Assembly (NCBI GenBank): GCA_041906145.1
Contig: JAYRJU010000006.1
Span: 127,397-191,396, forward strand
Direction: 5' to 3'
DNA: 64,000 nt
From: SHVO01 sp041906145
GTDB lineage: Bacteria; Pseudomonadota; Alphaproteobacteria; Rhodospirillales; Rhodospirillaceae
Both the position numbers and the translations under genes were made by a program. Below are positions 49,754 through 58,982 of the stretch, piece after piece. The notes beneath the pieces are model-generated. The model was not told where the DNA came from. It ran no database searches and saw nothing but the letters and a program-made list of their open reading frames with translations. The first letter of the stretch is position 1; each line of letters opens with the position of its first letter.

Positions 49754-50119
49754 TTACTTCTCGAGAGAGGCCATGCCCTTTTTGGCCAGCAGCTTGGCGC
49801 GTTCCGGACGAACGGAGTCGGCGGATCCCACCGCCAGCAGCGGATTGTCATTGAGCACGAGCACCTGGGCGTAAATGCCCTGGGCTTCCTGCGCGCGGCC
49901 GGTTTTCTGGAGGACGTAGGCGAGGTTCAAGAGCTTCATGGCGTCGTTCGGCGTTTCCTTCAGGCCGGCCCGCAATTCGGCTTCGGCCTGCGTCCAGTTT
50001 CCGCCCGCGATGGACTGCAATGCGAGCCCTTCGCTGTCCACGACGTCGCCGGCCATCACAGGCGCGGCGGCGCCCAACATCATCACAGCGGCGCTGCACA
50101 GCACGGAAATACGTTTCAT
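49754..50119 (-). CDS. Small exported TPR protein
   Basis: This encodes 121 residues from ATG 50119. The signal peptide is 1-23 (AAAPVMAGD). The mature part holds two TPR units: GLALQSIAGGNWTQAEAELR with AGLKETPNDAMKLLNLAYVL, and KTGRAQEAQGIYAQVLVLND. It is probably periplasmic, acting by protein-protein contact. It lies downstream of the TonB receptor operon on the same strand, but the 372-base gap suggests its own promoter. Small TPR proteins with this layout accompany TonB receptor/lipoprotein pairs in caulobacteria and sphingomonads; the partner is unknown. Confidence 0.7.
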   Translation of the reverse strand: MKRISVLCSAAVMMLGAAAPVMAGDVVDSEGLALQSIAGGNWTQAEAELRAGLKETPNDAMKLLNLAYVLQKTGRAQEAQGIYAQVLVLNDNPLLAVGSADSVRPERAKLLAKKGMASLEK

Positions 50120-50443
50120 TTTTTAAGTCCTCCACAAGGAACGAGACATAACTTTGCGCTCGGCCACCGCGGGGCACAATTACTTTATGATGACGCGTGT
50201 GTGAAATTTTGATGACATTTGTGACGGTGGTCAAAGCCGCTCAAGGGGCCGTTCAGGCCCGATTTTCGGGCAAAAAGCGCAGATCGGAGGGCCGGCTGTC
50301 CCAGGCCCCGCGATGCGGACGACTGTCATATTCGCCGCGGCCGGACGCCGGCGCGCGCGGGGGTGCGGCGGTCTTTTGGAGGGAATATCTCCACGGACAG
50401 CGAGGGGGGAGGCCGCGGTGGGCGGCGCGGACGCCCAACGTAA
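50120..50443. other. Intergenic region upstream of the TPR protein
   Basis: No gene is seen. It should contain the leftward promoter of the small TPR gene; the first 90 bases are A/T-richer than the rest. The remaining GC-rich stretch has no feature I can support. Confidence 0.3.
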
Positions 50444-50478
50444 ATCGCGCCGGAGCGGGTTTGCCGCTCCGGCGCGAT
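50444..50478 (-). terminator. Hairpin terminator after the TonB receptor gene
   Basis: A perfect 15-base inverted repeat (ATCGCGCCGGAGCGG / CCGCTCCGGCGCGAT) with loop GTTTG begins 13 bases past the receptor stop on the minus strand. ATTT follows it. Confidence 0.75.
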
Positions 50479-50491
50479 CGTCGCGGCGTCT

Positions 50492-53128
50492 TTAGAACTT
50501 GGCCGTCAAACCGAGCGAGAGGGTGCGGCCGAGCTGGTAGGTGTTGGTGTTGAAACGCTTGCCGTTCGATTCCTGATACTCGCGCGATTCGGCGCCGTTC
50601 AGGTTGCGCGCTTCAAACGAGCCGGTGAACGCCAGATCGCGAATCGTGAAGGTCTGGCGGTAGACGAAGTCCACGCGCAGGCCCGGGTCCGAGATGAGGT
50701 TCGGCAAGCTGAGGCTGCTTGACCGCGCCGCGATGCGCTTGCTGGTGTAAGTGACCAGCACCGTCGCCTGCGAGTCGTTGGCGTCGTCCTCATAACCGAA
50801 CTGCACGTTCGCCAGATGATCCGACTGGCCCTGCATACGCTCGCCGCCCAGAATATAATCGCTCGCCTTGGGGGTGGAGCGGATCCCGGTGGTGTTGAGG
50901 ACGATGACGTCATCGGCCTTCACCTTCAGCTTCGACTTCGTATAGGTGTAGTTGGCCGCCACGAGCCAGCGCTTGCTGTCGATCCACTCGGCCCCGGACG
51001 TGAGGTCGAAGTAAACCTTACCTTCCGCTTCCGCGCCGAACAGGTTCGCGCGCGGGGCGTTGTAGAAGGTCTGCTGGAAGGCGCCGTCGGAGCCCAGCAC
51101 GGCCAAGGCTTCGGCCGGTTTGTCCAGACGCTTGTAGAAGCCGCCGAGCGTGAAGTACTGGCCGCGGTCGTAGTAGTGCTCGTAGCGCAGGTCCGCGTTG
51201 TAAATCTCGGTGTCTTCAAGATACGGGTTACCCGTGAGGATGCGGTCCGTTTCCGTGTCGCGGTAGCGTTGCGGCGCGAGTTCGCGGAATTGCGGGCGGC
51301 CGATGGTCTTCGACGCGCCGGCGCGCAGCTGCTGGTCTTCGGCGAAGTTCCACGTCAGCGTGCCCGCGGGCAGGAAGTAACCGCGGGAGATCTTGCGCGA
51401 GAAGAGGAAATTCTGCGGACGGAAGATGTCGAACGTCTGGATCGTTTCTTCCGCGTATTCATAACGCCCGCCGAGGCTGGCACGCACGAGGGGCACGATT
51501 TCGGAATCGATCTGCACGTAACCGGCGCGCACGTCCAACGCGGCGTCGTAACGGGCCGCGTCGCCGGTGAGCGAGCTTCCGGTCAATTCGCGGAACGCGA
51601 CGATCTCGTCGTTGATGTTCTGGTCGGACACCAGGTAATCGATGCGCTCCGTGCCGTAGCGCGCCGGATCCCAGTTGCGGCCCTGATCGTAGGTGAAATC
51701 GCGGCGCGACGACGTGCGGTCGTTATTCTGCCATGCGCCGCCGGCCATGAGTTGGGCCTGACGCAGGAAGCTGACGTCAAGATCGTAGGTGAAGTCGACG
51801 TTGGCCGAGGCGGAATCCTCGGTCAGGCTCGAGAACGACACCAGCTGGTTGGCCCCGGACAGCAGGGCGCTGCGCTTGCCGTCGGCGCGCAGGCCGTAAC
51901 GGTAATAACGTTCGTACGGGGCGTCGCGGTTGGTGCGGGAATAGGTGCCGCGCCAATCGACCTTGATCTCGCCCAGCGTATGCTTGCCGGCGAGCTGGTT
52001 GAAATAGAGATCCCGCTCGAACCACTCGGTATTGTAGACGTTGACGTTGGCGTTGCCCTGCGACAAGGGAGAATTCTCGGTGATACGCGCACGCTTGGAG
52101 GCGGAGCGGATCCACACGCCGGTATAACGGACTTCGTTGTCGTCGTTGAGCCAGGAGAGGCCGCCGAGGCCGCTCCAACCAATGTCATTCTGGGTCGAGC
52201 GGAACTTGGCGTCGGTCGCCAAGGTCAGACCGCCGATGTCGGGCACCGTGGTCTGGCGCACGCCGTCGCGGGTCAGCCAGCTGTTGCGGTAGTTCAGCAC
52301 ACCGACAACGCCGATGCTGCTGCTGTCGGACGTGAAGGTGTGGCCGCCGGCGAGGTCGAAACTGCCGCCCGGCGCGGACTTCGCGGATTGCACGAGGTTG
52401 AGCGGCGCGTTGTTGAAGGACCGCGCGATGCCTTTGACTTCCGCGGGCGTCAAGCTGCCGCTGGAGCCGGTGGCGACGACAGGACGGGTCATGGCGAGTT
52501 CCCTGACGCCGGCCGGCAGCTTGCGGGCGCCGTTGTCGAAGCCGAGGAAATCGGTATCCGAACCGTAGTAGGTCAGCCCGCTTTTGCCGGTGGTTTCGGT
52601 ATCGAAGCCCATGCTGACGCCCACGTTCAAATAAGAGGAGTCGGGAATCCCGACCGTATTGAGGTCGATCACGCCGCCGCCGAATTCACCGGGGTAGCGC
52701 GCCGAGTAGGTCTTCTGGACGGTCGTGCTGGCGAGAATGGACGCCGGGAACAGATCGAGCGGCACGACGCGCTGCAGGGGCTCGGGGCTTGGCAGCGGCG
52801 AGCCGTTGAGAAGCGCCTGCGAATAGCGCTCGCCAAGACCGCGGACGTAGACAAAGCGCCCGCTGACGAGCGAAAGGCCCGTCACGCGCGTGAGGGCCGA
52901 GGCGGCGTTGTCGTCGCCGGAACGCTGCAGATCCTCGGCGGTCAGAACACTGACGACTTCCGGCGTATCGCGGATTTCATTGGGAATGAAGCGGCCCTGG
53001 ACGATGATCTCTTCGGTGACATCGGACGGCGCCGCGGCGGTTTGCGTCTGCGCGTAGAGGGGCTGCGCCAGGAACAGGGCGCTGCCGCCAAGCAGCAGAG
53101 CTTTCAGTCTGCTCGTGGTGACTTTCAT
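50492..53128 (-). CDS. TonB-dependent receptor paired with a lipoprotein
   Basis: This encodes 878 residues from ATG 53128; 150 codons of upstream open frame are antisense-like filler. Signal peptide is about 1-26 (LAQPLYAQ). The plug has TEEIIVQGRFIPNEIRDTPE, VTGLSLVSGRFVYVRGLGER and QKTYSARYPGEFGGGVIDL. That GGGVIDLNT variant marks a receptor branch typical of caulobacterial and sphingomonad proteins. The barrel ends TYQLGRTLSLGLTAKF, with the required terminal F. The gene follows the lipoprotein gene (53202-54713) by 73 bases in the same direction, so the two probably act together. The ligand is unknown. Confidence 0.9.
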   Translation of the reverse strand: MKVTTSRLKALLLGGSALFLAQPLYAQTQTAAAPSDVTEEIIVQGRFIPNEIRDTPEVVSVLTAEDLQRSGDDNAASALTRVTGLSLVSGRFVYVRGLGERYSQALLNGSPLPSPEPLQRVVPLDLFPASILASTTVQKTYSARYPGEFGGGVIDLNTVGIPDSSYLNVGVSMGFDTETTGKSGLTYYGSDTDFLGFDNGARKLPAGVRELAMTRPVVATGSSGSLTPAEVKGIARSFNNAPLNLVQSAKSAPGGSFDLAGGHTFTSDSSSIGVVGVLNYRNSWLTRDGVRQTTVPDIGGLTLATDAKFRSTQNDIGWSGLGGLSWLNDDNEVRYTGVWIRSASKRARITENSPLSQGNANVNVYNTEWFERDLYFNQLAGKHTLGEIKVDWRGTYSRTNRDAPYERYYRYGLRADGKRSALLSGANQLVSFSSLTEDSASANVDFTYDLDVSFLRQAQLMAGGAWQNNDRTSSRRDFTYDQGRNWDPARYGTERIDYLVSDQNINDEIVAFRELTGSSLTGDAARYDAALDVRAGYVQIDSEIVPLVRASLGGRYEYAEETIQTFDIFRPQNFLFSRKISRGYFLPAGTLTWNFAEDQQLRAGASKTIGRPQFRELAPQRYRDTETDRILTGNPYLEDTEIYNADLRYEHYYDRGQYFTLGGFYKRLDKPAEALAVLGSDGAFQQTFYNAPRANLFGAEAEGKVYFDLTSGAEWIDSKRWLVAANYTYTKSKLKVKADDVIVLNTTGIRSTPKASDYILGGERMQGQSDHLANVQFGYEDDANDSQATVLVTYTSKRIAARSSSLSLPNLISDPGLRVDFVYRQTFTIRDLAFTGSFEARNLNGAESREYQESNGKRFNTNTYQLGRTLSLGLTAKF

Positions 53129-53201
53129 TGTGAGTCGGCCTTCTTGGAAAGTGAAAGATGCGAGGCCGGCGGCGAAGGTTTCCCTTCGCCGCCGGATGCA
53201 A

Positions 53202-54713
53202 TTAGCAAGCGGTGCCGCCTGCGAGGCCGCACGTCCAGCCCACGTACCAGTTGTCGCTCGTACCGGAGACCGCACCGACATAGGCCACGTTCTGGAAGAA
53301 CGAAGAGACCGAGGTCGGGTTGGTGGCCACGCGCGCGCTCTCGTTTCCGCCGTTGATGAACACTTGCGTGAAGGTCGGCGTGTAGCCGGTCGCGGTGTTG
53401 TTGGTTCCGGCCGTGAAGACCTGCTGCGGGGCGTCGTTCTGATCGTTGTCGGTAGCGCGGTACGGACCGGCGCCGCAGGAGAAAGCGACCGAGCGGAAGG
53501 ACGGCGCCGGGGAGGCCAGCGTCGAAGCGCCATCGATATCGAGACAGGGGATGCTGGTATTGGCCGAATAGACCACACCGTTCAGGAAGTCGTAGCCCGT
53601 GCCCGAGTTCAGCACGATGCCCTGATGCTGACGGGAGTCGAACGCGGTGGTGGCGAGACCCTGACGGCAGACGAAGTTCGAGATCTTCGGCGAGGAGCGG
53701 AGCAGCGGCACGCCGGCGGCGGTGGAACCGCCGGTCGAGGCTTCGAAGCAACGGCTTTCTTCTGTTGGGTTGTCGGAGTAGATGATCGCGAACTGGATGG
53801 CGCCGGCGAATCCTTCGTCGGTGTCCATACCGTCGTCGTCATACTGGTCGAGAACCAAGTGACGCGCGTTCACGGTGCCGCCGAAGAACTCGACCGAGTC
53901 GTCCGCGGAGGCATGAACTTGGACGTAATCAATGGTCGTGCCGGAACCCACGCCGCCGAAGGTGATGCCGTTCAATTCTTCGTTCGGAGCGACTTCGTAA
54001 CCGGCTTCCTTCACCTGGACATAGCGCAAGATGCCGCTGTTGTCGGTGGGCGCGTTGCCGCCCCAGTTGACGGTCTGGATGGCTTCGAAGCGGAATTCGC
54101 AGGCGGTCGGGTTCGCCGGGAAGGCCGTCACCGTGGTCGGGCAACGGTTGATGGGCGCGCGGCCGGCGATCACGAGGCCGCCCCACTGACCGGTCAGCTC
54201 GGAGCCGCCATTCAGATCATTGAGGCTGGTGAAGATGATGGGACGCGACGCGGTGCCGTCGGCGATCAAACGCGAACCACGGTTCACAACCAGATATTCG
54301 GCGACGCCGCCGAAGATGGTGACGCCCGGTTCGACCGTCAGGATGCCCGATTGGGCACCCGCGCGCGGAGCCTGCGCGTCGGAACCCTGGTCCTGGCCGA
54401 CTTCCACCTTGCCGTCGATGCGGTAGGCGGTGCCGGGACGATAGGGGATGGTCAGATTGCCGAGGACCGTACGCGGGATGCCGCAGGAGCGCAGGGTGTT
54501 GTTCGCGACGGTGCCGAGATTATTGAAGCCGGTCGGGCAATCGGCGGAAGCGCCGCCGCTGCCGCCGGTACCGCCGGTGCCACCGGTGCCACCTGTGCCG
54601 CCAGACGCGAACTGGCCTTCACCCGGGGATTCGATGTCGTCGGCGTTGTTACAGCCGGCAAGCGCCACGGCGAGCAGCGCCGTCAATGCGATCGGTTTCA
54701 GAAGGTTTCTCAT
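53202..54713 (-). CDS. Large lipoprotein with predicted beta-helix fold
   Basis: This encodes 503 residues from ATG 54713. The signal peptide carries a lipobox, ALAGC, with the lipidated cysteine near residue 21. A glycine-threonine tandem linker follows (about 33-55, GGTGGTGGTGGTGGSGG), then the mature domain. Repeated short strands (LTVEPGVTIFGG, RPIIFTSLND, QWGGLVIAGRAP, VQVKEAGYEVAPNEELNGI) suggest a right-handed beta-helix. Several cysteine-containing loops occur (NRCP, ACEFRF, RCFEAS). It is probably tethered to the outer membrane and acts as surface substrate binder for the TonB receptor that follows, as in SusCD-like pairs, but the substrate is unknown. Confidence 0.75.
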   Translation of the reverse strand: MRNLLKPIALTALLAVALAGCNNADDIESPGEGQFASGGTGGTGGTGGTGGSGGASADCPTGFNNLGTVANNTLRSCGIPRTVLGNLTIPYRPGTAYRIDGKVEVGQDQGSDAQAPRAGAQSGILTVEPGVTIFGGVAEYLVVNRGSRLIADGTASRPIIFTSLNDLNGGSELTGQWGGLVIAGRAPINRCPTTVTAFPANPTACEFRFEAIQTVNWGGNAPTDNSGILRYVQVKEAGYEVAPNEELNGITFGGVGSGTTIDYVQVHASADDSVEFFGGTVNARHLVLDQYDDDGMDTDEGFAGAIQFAIIYSDNPTEESRCFEASTGGSTAAGVPLLRSSPKISNFVCRQGLATTAFDSRQHQGIVLNSGTGYDFLNGVVYSANTSIPCLDIDGASTLASPAPSFRSVAFSCGAGPYRATDNDQNDAPQQVFTAGTNNTATGYTPTFTQVFINGGNESARVATNPTSVSSFFQNVAYVGAVSGTSDNWYVGWTCGLAGGTAC

Positions 54714-54908
54714 TGAATTGGTCCCCACGGTGAAGGTCATAGGTAAAATTAGGGCCCGGTTGCGGGTCAGACTGGGCGCAACCGAGTGGCGGGACCGTAC
54801 TGGCGGAGTATGACGGTTTACTTGGAGGTTTTTTGAAAGTGATGTGACAATTCCCGGGGCGCGCAACCCATCCGCCGCCGTCAAAAACAGGCCGCCCCGC
54901 GGCGCGGA
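54714..54908. promoter_or_regulatory. Promoter region of the lipoprotein-receptor operon
   Basis: This 195-base region lies upstream of the leftward lipoprotein gene. No clear -35/-10 pair was found. Confidence 0.3.
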
Positions 54909-54946
54909 GCCGCGCGGGTGATGCAGCGCACAATCGCCCGCGCGGC
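54909..54946 (-). terminator. Hairpin after the virB operon
   Basis: GCCGCGCGGGTGAT (54909-54922) pairs with ATCGCCCGCGCGGC (54933-54946), 13 of 14 matched, loop of 10. It begins 21 bases after the virB11 stop on the minus strand. No U-tract follows, so the call rests on position and stem strength. Confidence 0.5.
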
Positions 54947-54967
54947 GGCGGGCAAAACCGATCTAAA

Positions 54968-55966
54968 TCAGCCGCCGGGGCTGAACAGGACTTCGGTCAC
55001 CCGCCGGGAACCATCGACGCGCTCCAGCTGGACGACAACGTCGATCACGCGCGTGACGTAGGTCTTCACTTTTTCCCATCCGAGATCCACGCCCGAGGTC
55101 AGGGCCAGAAGCGCGATCTGGTCCAAGGCCCCCGCGGGGCTGTCCGCGTGGACCGTCGTCAAGGACCCGGGGTGGCCACTATTAACCGCGCGAAGGAAGG
55201 CGAATGCTTCCTTGCCGCGCAATTCACCCAGGAGGATCCGGTCCGGGCGCAAGCGCAGCGCGGCGGCGAGCAGGCTGTCGGCATCGACTTTCGCCTCGCC
55301 GAGTTCGCCGCGCACAGCCACGAGTCCGACGCTGTTGGGGTGATCGAGCCGCACTTCGGGCGCATCCTCGATGACGACGAGACGTTCGCCGTGCTCGATC
55401 TCCTTGACCAGGGCGTTCAGCAATGTGGTTTTGCCGGTGCCGGTGCCGCCGGAAATGACGATGGTCTTGCGCCGCTTCACGGCGGCGCGGAGAAAGGCGA
55501 GCAGGTCGCCCGAGTCCAGGAGCGCGGCAAGCGCGGCGTCGGCCGCCGCCTGGCGCGCGGCATCGGTGCGATGGGCTTCTTCAAACAGGCCGTCGCGCCC
55601 CAGGTCCTCGATCGTCAGATCGGATAGCATATGCTTGCGCACCGCCATCACCAGCGCACCGCGCGTGGCCGGAGGCGCGGCGATCTGTACGCGCGCCCCG
55701 TCGGGGAGCGTGGCCGAGAGCAGCGGCTGCTCGCGGTTGACGCCCTGGCTGCTGGCCGCCGCGATCTGGCGGGCCAAGCGCTGGAGCGACTGTTCGGTGA
55801 GGTCCGGGGCCGCCTCGCGCTTCATGCCGCCGCCGGCGGTTTCGATCCAGACTTCGCCGGGCCGGTTGATCAGCACGTCGGTGACGTCCTCGCGCATAAG
55901 CCACGGCGCGAGCGGCGCGAGATAAGCGTTGAGATATACGTTAGCCGTCGTACCGATGGAGTTCAT
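54968..55966 (-). CDS. virB11: VirB11-type ATPase of a type IV secretion system
   Basis: This encodes 332 residues. The N-terminal domain (1-150) includes LAPWLMREDVTDVLINRPGEV, a VirB11/GspE-type start. Walker A is GGTGTGKT (173-180). The Asp box is ERLVVIEDAPEV (194-205), Walker B is RPDRILLGELRGKEAF (240-255) and the His box is GHPGSLTTVHADS (264-276). All are intact. This hexameric cytoplasmic ATPase powers pilus assembly and substrate transfer. It is the last gene of the operon, 27 bases after virB10. Confidence 0.93.
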   Translation of the reverse strand: MNSIGTTANVYLNAYLAPLAPWLMREDVTDVLINRPGEVWIETAGGGMKREAAPDLTEQSLQRLARQIAAASSQGVNREQPLLSATLPDGARVQIAAPPATRGALVMAVRKHMLSDLTIEDLGRDGLFEEAHRTDAARQAAADAALAALLDSGDLLAFLRAAVKRRKTIVISGGTGTGKTTLLNALVKEIEHGERLVVIEDAPEVRLDHPNSVGLVAVRGELGEAKVDADSLLAAALRLRPDRILLGELRGKEAFAFLRAVNSGHPGSLTTVHADSPAGALDQIALLALTSGVDLGWEKVKTYVTRVIDVVVQLERVDGSRRVTEVLFSPGG

Positions 55967-55993
55967 GGGCTTGAGCCGGTCAGCCGGTCTGGA

Positions 55994-57064
55994 TCACTGC
56001 ACAACGTTGGAGAAGTCGAGATCGCGCGCCACGAATACCTGCACCGGCGCGCCCTGTGGCACCCGGATGGTGACCGGGATATCGATCTGCCGCTGAAGGG
56101 CGATTTCGGCGACGCGATTCGCCTGGCCGGGGGATGCAATAATCAGACTGGTGTTGTTGTTGTTCGAACCGAGCGCCGCGGGAATTCCGGCATCGATGAC
56201 CGAGAGCAGGATGGCCGCCCCGAAACGCCGGAAGAAGTGGGTGTCCACCTCGCCGTCGAGGCCTCCCCGGCCCAGACGGTCGGTGGCCGGCGAGCCAATC
56301 TCGACCGCGACACCCGCCGGCGTGATCACGCGCGACCAAATGACGAAGGCGCGCGATTGCCCTTCGGCGACAGCGCTCTTGTATTGCCCGATGAGGGACG
56401 AACCGCGCGGGATCAAGATGCGCGCGCCGTCGAAGCTCTTGACGTCGCGGCTGACGACGCCGCGCACGGAGCCCGGAAGATCTGAATCGAGCGCGGTTTC
56501 GAGGACGGCAGGGATCACGGTTCCTTGCGCCACGACGTGAGTCACGTTGGCGAGACGGTACGCCTGGGCGGAATCGGCTGTGGCGCCTGAAACACGCGCC
56601 GCAAACTTTTCGTCGGCGGACATCCTGTTATCGTCGGCGGCGGGCGCGCCGGCGGCGACCGCGGTTTGCCCCGCGGCCGGAGCGGCGGCCTGGGCCACCT
56701 GCACGGGCCCCGTGCCAGCGGCGGCATCGTAAATAACGGTCGGCGCGCGCAGATTGGCTTCGTACGGATCCGGCGGTGCGATCGCCGGCGGCGGCGCGGC
56801 CTGGACGACGGGCGGCGGCGGCGGTTCCACGGGCGGGGGCGGCGCGAGTTCCACCGGCGCGGCGGCGACGGGCGCCGGGGCGGCGGCTTCGGCCACCTGC
56901 TCGCGCCCTTTCGACAAGCCGCTAAACACGGTGACACCGAGAACAACCGCGCCGAGGAAGCCCAACGGCATCACCCAGGGGTTATCGGCGCGCGGCACGC
57001 GCGGCACCACCTTGTTGGCCCTTGCGAACACTTCGCTCACGTCCGAGGCGGTCGGTTTTTTCAT
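55994..57064 (-). CDS. virB10: VirB10/TrbI component of a type IV secretion system
   Basis: This encodes 356 residues from ATG 57064, which overlaps the virB9 stop (ATGA). A short cytoplasmic tail leads to one membrane helix at about 33-50 (WVMPLGFLGAVVLGVTVF). A proline-rich periplasmic linker follows (about 70-95, ELAPPPPVEPPPPPVVQ). The C-terminal beta-barrel domain starts about residue 160 and includes VTHVVAQGTVIPAVLETALD, LIPRGSSLIGQYKSAVAEGQ and the antenna-region PAALGSNNNNTSLI. It spans both membranes and senses energy from the ATPases. Confidence 0.92.
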   Translation of the reverse strand: MKKPTASDVSEVFARANKVVPRVPRADNPWVMPLGFLGAVVLGVTVFSGLSKGREQVAEAAAPAPVAAAPVELAPPPPVEPPPPPVVQAAPPPAIAPPDPYEANLRAPTVIYDAAAGTGPVQVAQAAAPAAGQTAVAAGAPAADDNRMSADEKFAARVSGATADSAQAYRLANVTHVVAQGTVIPAVLETALDSDLPGSVRGVVSRDVKSFDGARILIPRGSSLIGQYKSAVAEGQSRAFVIWSRVITPAGVAVEIGSPATDRLGRGGLDGEVDTHFFRRFGAAILLSVIDAGIPAALGSNNNNTSLIIASPGQANRVAEIALQRQIDIPVTIRVPQGAPVQVFVARDLDFSNVVQ

Positions 57065-57837
57065 TGACGGCTCCACCAAGATTTTTTCGGCCGCTCCTTG
57101 AGCGTGCTGGGCTCGGGGGCCGGAAAGGCGTCGTTAAAGATCGTGGTCACTTCGGTGCCGCGGCGCAGAACGAAGGACCGCGCGATGCGGTCGACCACGA
57201 CGAGGCCGTCGCGCTGATGCGCGTTGATCACGGATTCCTGGCCGTCGGGATCGACGGCGTAGATCGCGGGCCTGTCTTCGCGGGTCTTGAAGTCGAAATA
57301 AGTCTGCTCGCCGTCGTCGAACACACGCACCGGAAGGGTGTGGATCGATCCGGCGTAGCTGTAGGCGAGGTTGCGCTCCTTGGGTTTTGGCGGCTCGGGC
57401 GGCGGTGGCGGCGCCACAACCGCGAAGGCCGGCGCCGGATAGACAAAGCGCACACTCACAAGCGGTTTTTGCTTGCCGGTCTTGCGCACAGCCGAAAGCG
57501 AGAAGTAGTAACTGCGCAGGTTCGTCAGCACGGTCATATTGGTATCGGGGCCGTCCGCCATCGGCTTCAGGAAGAAGAGATTGCCGCGGCGATTGGGCGT
57601 GACCTGCCACGACGCCGAATCGCCAACGGCGATGCTTTCAATTTTCTCGGCCGCGCCCAGTTCAACGGACATCTGAAAGCCGAGCATAGCCTTCAGCTCG
57701 ACCACCTGCTCGGGGTCGTAGTCTACGATGTGGATGCGTGAATCGCCGGGGCCGGGACGCGGCGTGACCGCGCCCGCCGGCGCGTTCAAGCAAAAAAGAA
57801 GAACGAGAGGGAAGATCGCTGGTCCAAGGTGTTTCAT
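57061..57837 (-). CDS. virB9: VirB9/TrbG component of a type IV secretion system
   Basis: This encodes 258 residues from ATG 57837, overlapping the virB6 stop by four bases. Signal peptide is about 1-22 (NAPAGAVTPR). The N-terminal half has IHIVDYDPEQVVELKAMLGF and the NRRGNLFFLKPM strand of VirB9. A linker (AFAVVAPPPPPEPPKPKERN) follows, then the C-terminal domain: NLAYSYAGS, PVRVFDDGEQTYFDF, RAPA-like REDRPAIYAVD and VVDRIARSFVLRRG, matching the VirB9 C-terminal domain that pairs with VirB7 and VirB10 in the outer-membrane core. No VirB7 lipoprotein is seen in the operon. Confidence 0.92.
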   Translation of the reverse strand: MKHLGPAIFPLVLLFCLNAPAGAVTPRPGPGDSRIHIVDYDPEQVVELKAMLGFQMSVELGAAEKIESIAVGDSASWQVTPNRRGNLFFLKPMADGPDTNMTVLTNLRSYYFSLSAVRKTGKQKPLVSVRFVYPAPAFAVVAPPPPPEPPKPKERNLAYSYAGSIHTLPVRVFDDGEQTYFDFKTREDRPAIYAVDPDGQESVINAHQRDGLVVVDRIARSFVLRRGTEVTTIFNDAFPAPEPSTLKERPKKSWWSRQ

Positions 57838-58982
57838 CTGGCTACTCCCGCGCGGCGCGGCGTGAACGAGGCGGGGCGATAAGCGTCGCCCAAACGCGGC
57901 GGGCTCGCGACCGCCGTAGCGGCCGCCGCGACGCGGACAACAGGCGGTGCACCGCCGGCCGCGCCGTGAGCAAGGGCGCCCGACTGAGCGTTGCCCCGCT
58001 GAAGGTCGAAGGCCAGGCGTTCGGCGCGTGTCGGCGCGGGCGCGGCCGGTGACGCACCGGCGCCTGCGGCCGCGGCCCGCACCGCGGGCGCGGCGCGGAC
58101 CGATGTGGGCAAACGAAACCCGAACGCCATGACGCAAGCCCCGAGGACAAGCGCCAACTGGCCGAAAGCGAAGACGAAAATGAGGGACGCGATGCTGGCC
58201 GCGGTCTGCGGGTCGACCTGATCGGCGCGCTGGCGCGCGGCCGCTTCCAGCCAGGGTTGGATCACGGCCAGCATCAAGACGATGAGCAACCAGCCGACCA
58301 TTTGCGTCAGAGCGGCGGCGGTCAACGCCCTCACCCAGCCGACAAATATGCCGCGCGCGGCGCGTATGAGGAAAAGGGCGATGAAAATGGGACCGACGGC
58401 GGTGAGCACGCCGATCGCGAGGGTCGCCGCCGATATCACCCCGGCGCTCATCACGAACAACACGCTGGTCGCGGTCGTGATCGATTGCGCGGCCGAGGCC
58501 TCGGCGCTGGAGTAGGTGCGCGCGGACGGCCCCGCCTTCTTGCCGAGGGCTTCGGCGGTGCGGCCAAGTTCGTCATACACGACCTGCAATCCCTCGACCG
58601 GCGCGGCGGCCAGCGACGCGCGGCGGTCCTGCAGCGGCGCGGAAATGACGGCGGCGAGTTCTTTCGGCACGCGGCCGGCGACGTCGAACACTAAAGTTTG
58701 AAAGGTGGCCCAGTTGGTCACCAGCGCGAGGATGGCGCCGATCTTCAAGGCCATCACCGGCGCGTCCGAGAGGCGGACATCGCCGCGCGCGAACAACAAG
58801 CGGTAGCCGACGACCGCGACGTAGATAGTGAGAAGCGCCGTGAGCGCCGACTGGAACACGCCGGAACCGGCGGTGAGCGCGGAGTATCCCAGCTGGGCGT
58901 AGTGACGGGTCTCGCAATCCACCGCCGCCAGAACGCCGCGGATCACGCCGTCGTCGACCAAGGCGCGGCAGCCCACGTTCAT
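57834..58982 (-). CDS. virB6: VirB6/TrbL integral membrane component
   Basis: This encodes 382 residues with about six transmembrane segments. The N-terminal part (SALTALLTIYVAVVGYRLLF, near 45-65) and ALKIGAILALVTNWATFQ are typical of VirB6/TrbL. Its periplasmic loop contains SAQSITTATSVLFVMSAGVI. The last 80 residues form an alanine/proline/arginine-rich tail beyond the usual core (AAAGAGASPAAPAPTRAERL), which is variable in the family. It forms part of the inner-membrane channel complex. It overlaps virB4 and virB9 by four bases each. Confidence 0.88.
   Translation of the reverse strand: MNVGCRALVDDGVIRGVLAAVDCETRHYAQLGYSALTAGSGVFQSALTALLTIYVAVVGYRLLFARGDVRLSDAPVMALKIGAILALVTNWATFQTLVFDVAGRVPKELAAVISAPLQDRRASLAAAPVEGLQVVYDELGRTAEALGKKAGPSARTYSSAEASAAQSITTATSVLFVMSAGVISAATLAIGVLTAVGPIFIALFLIRAARGIFVGWVRALTAAALTQMVGWLLIVLMLAVIQPWLEAAARQRADQVDPQTAASIASLIFVFAFGQLALVLGACVMAFGFRLPTSVRAAPAVRAAAAGAGASPAAPAPTRAERLAFDLQRGNAQSGALAHGAAGGAPPVVRVAAAATAVASPPRLGDAYRPASFTPRRAGVAR

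Noticed and set aside
50816..53356. 846-codon frame antisense to the receptor at 50492-53128
   Set aside because: Shadow frame; the receptor strand has signal peptide, plug motifs and terminal phenylalanine.
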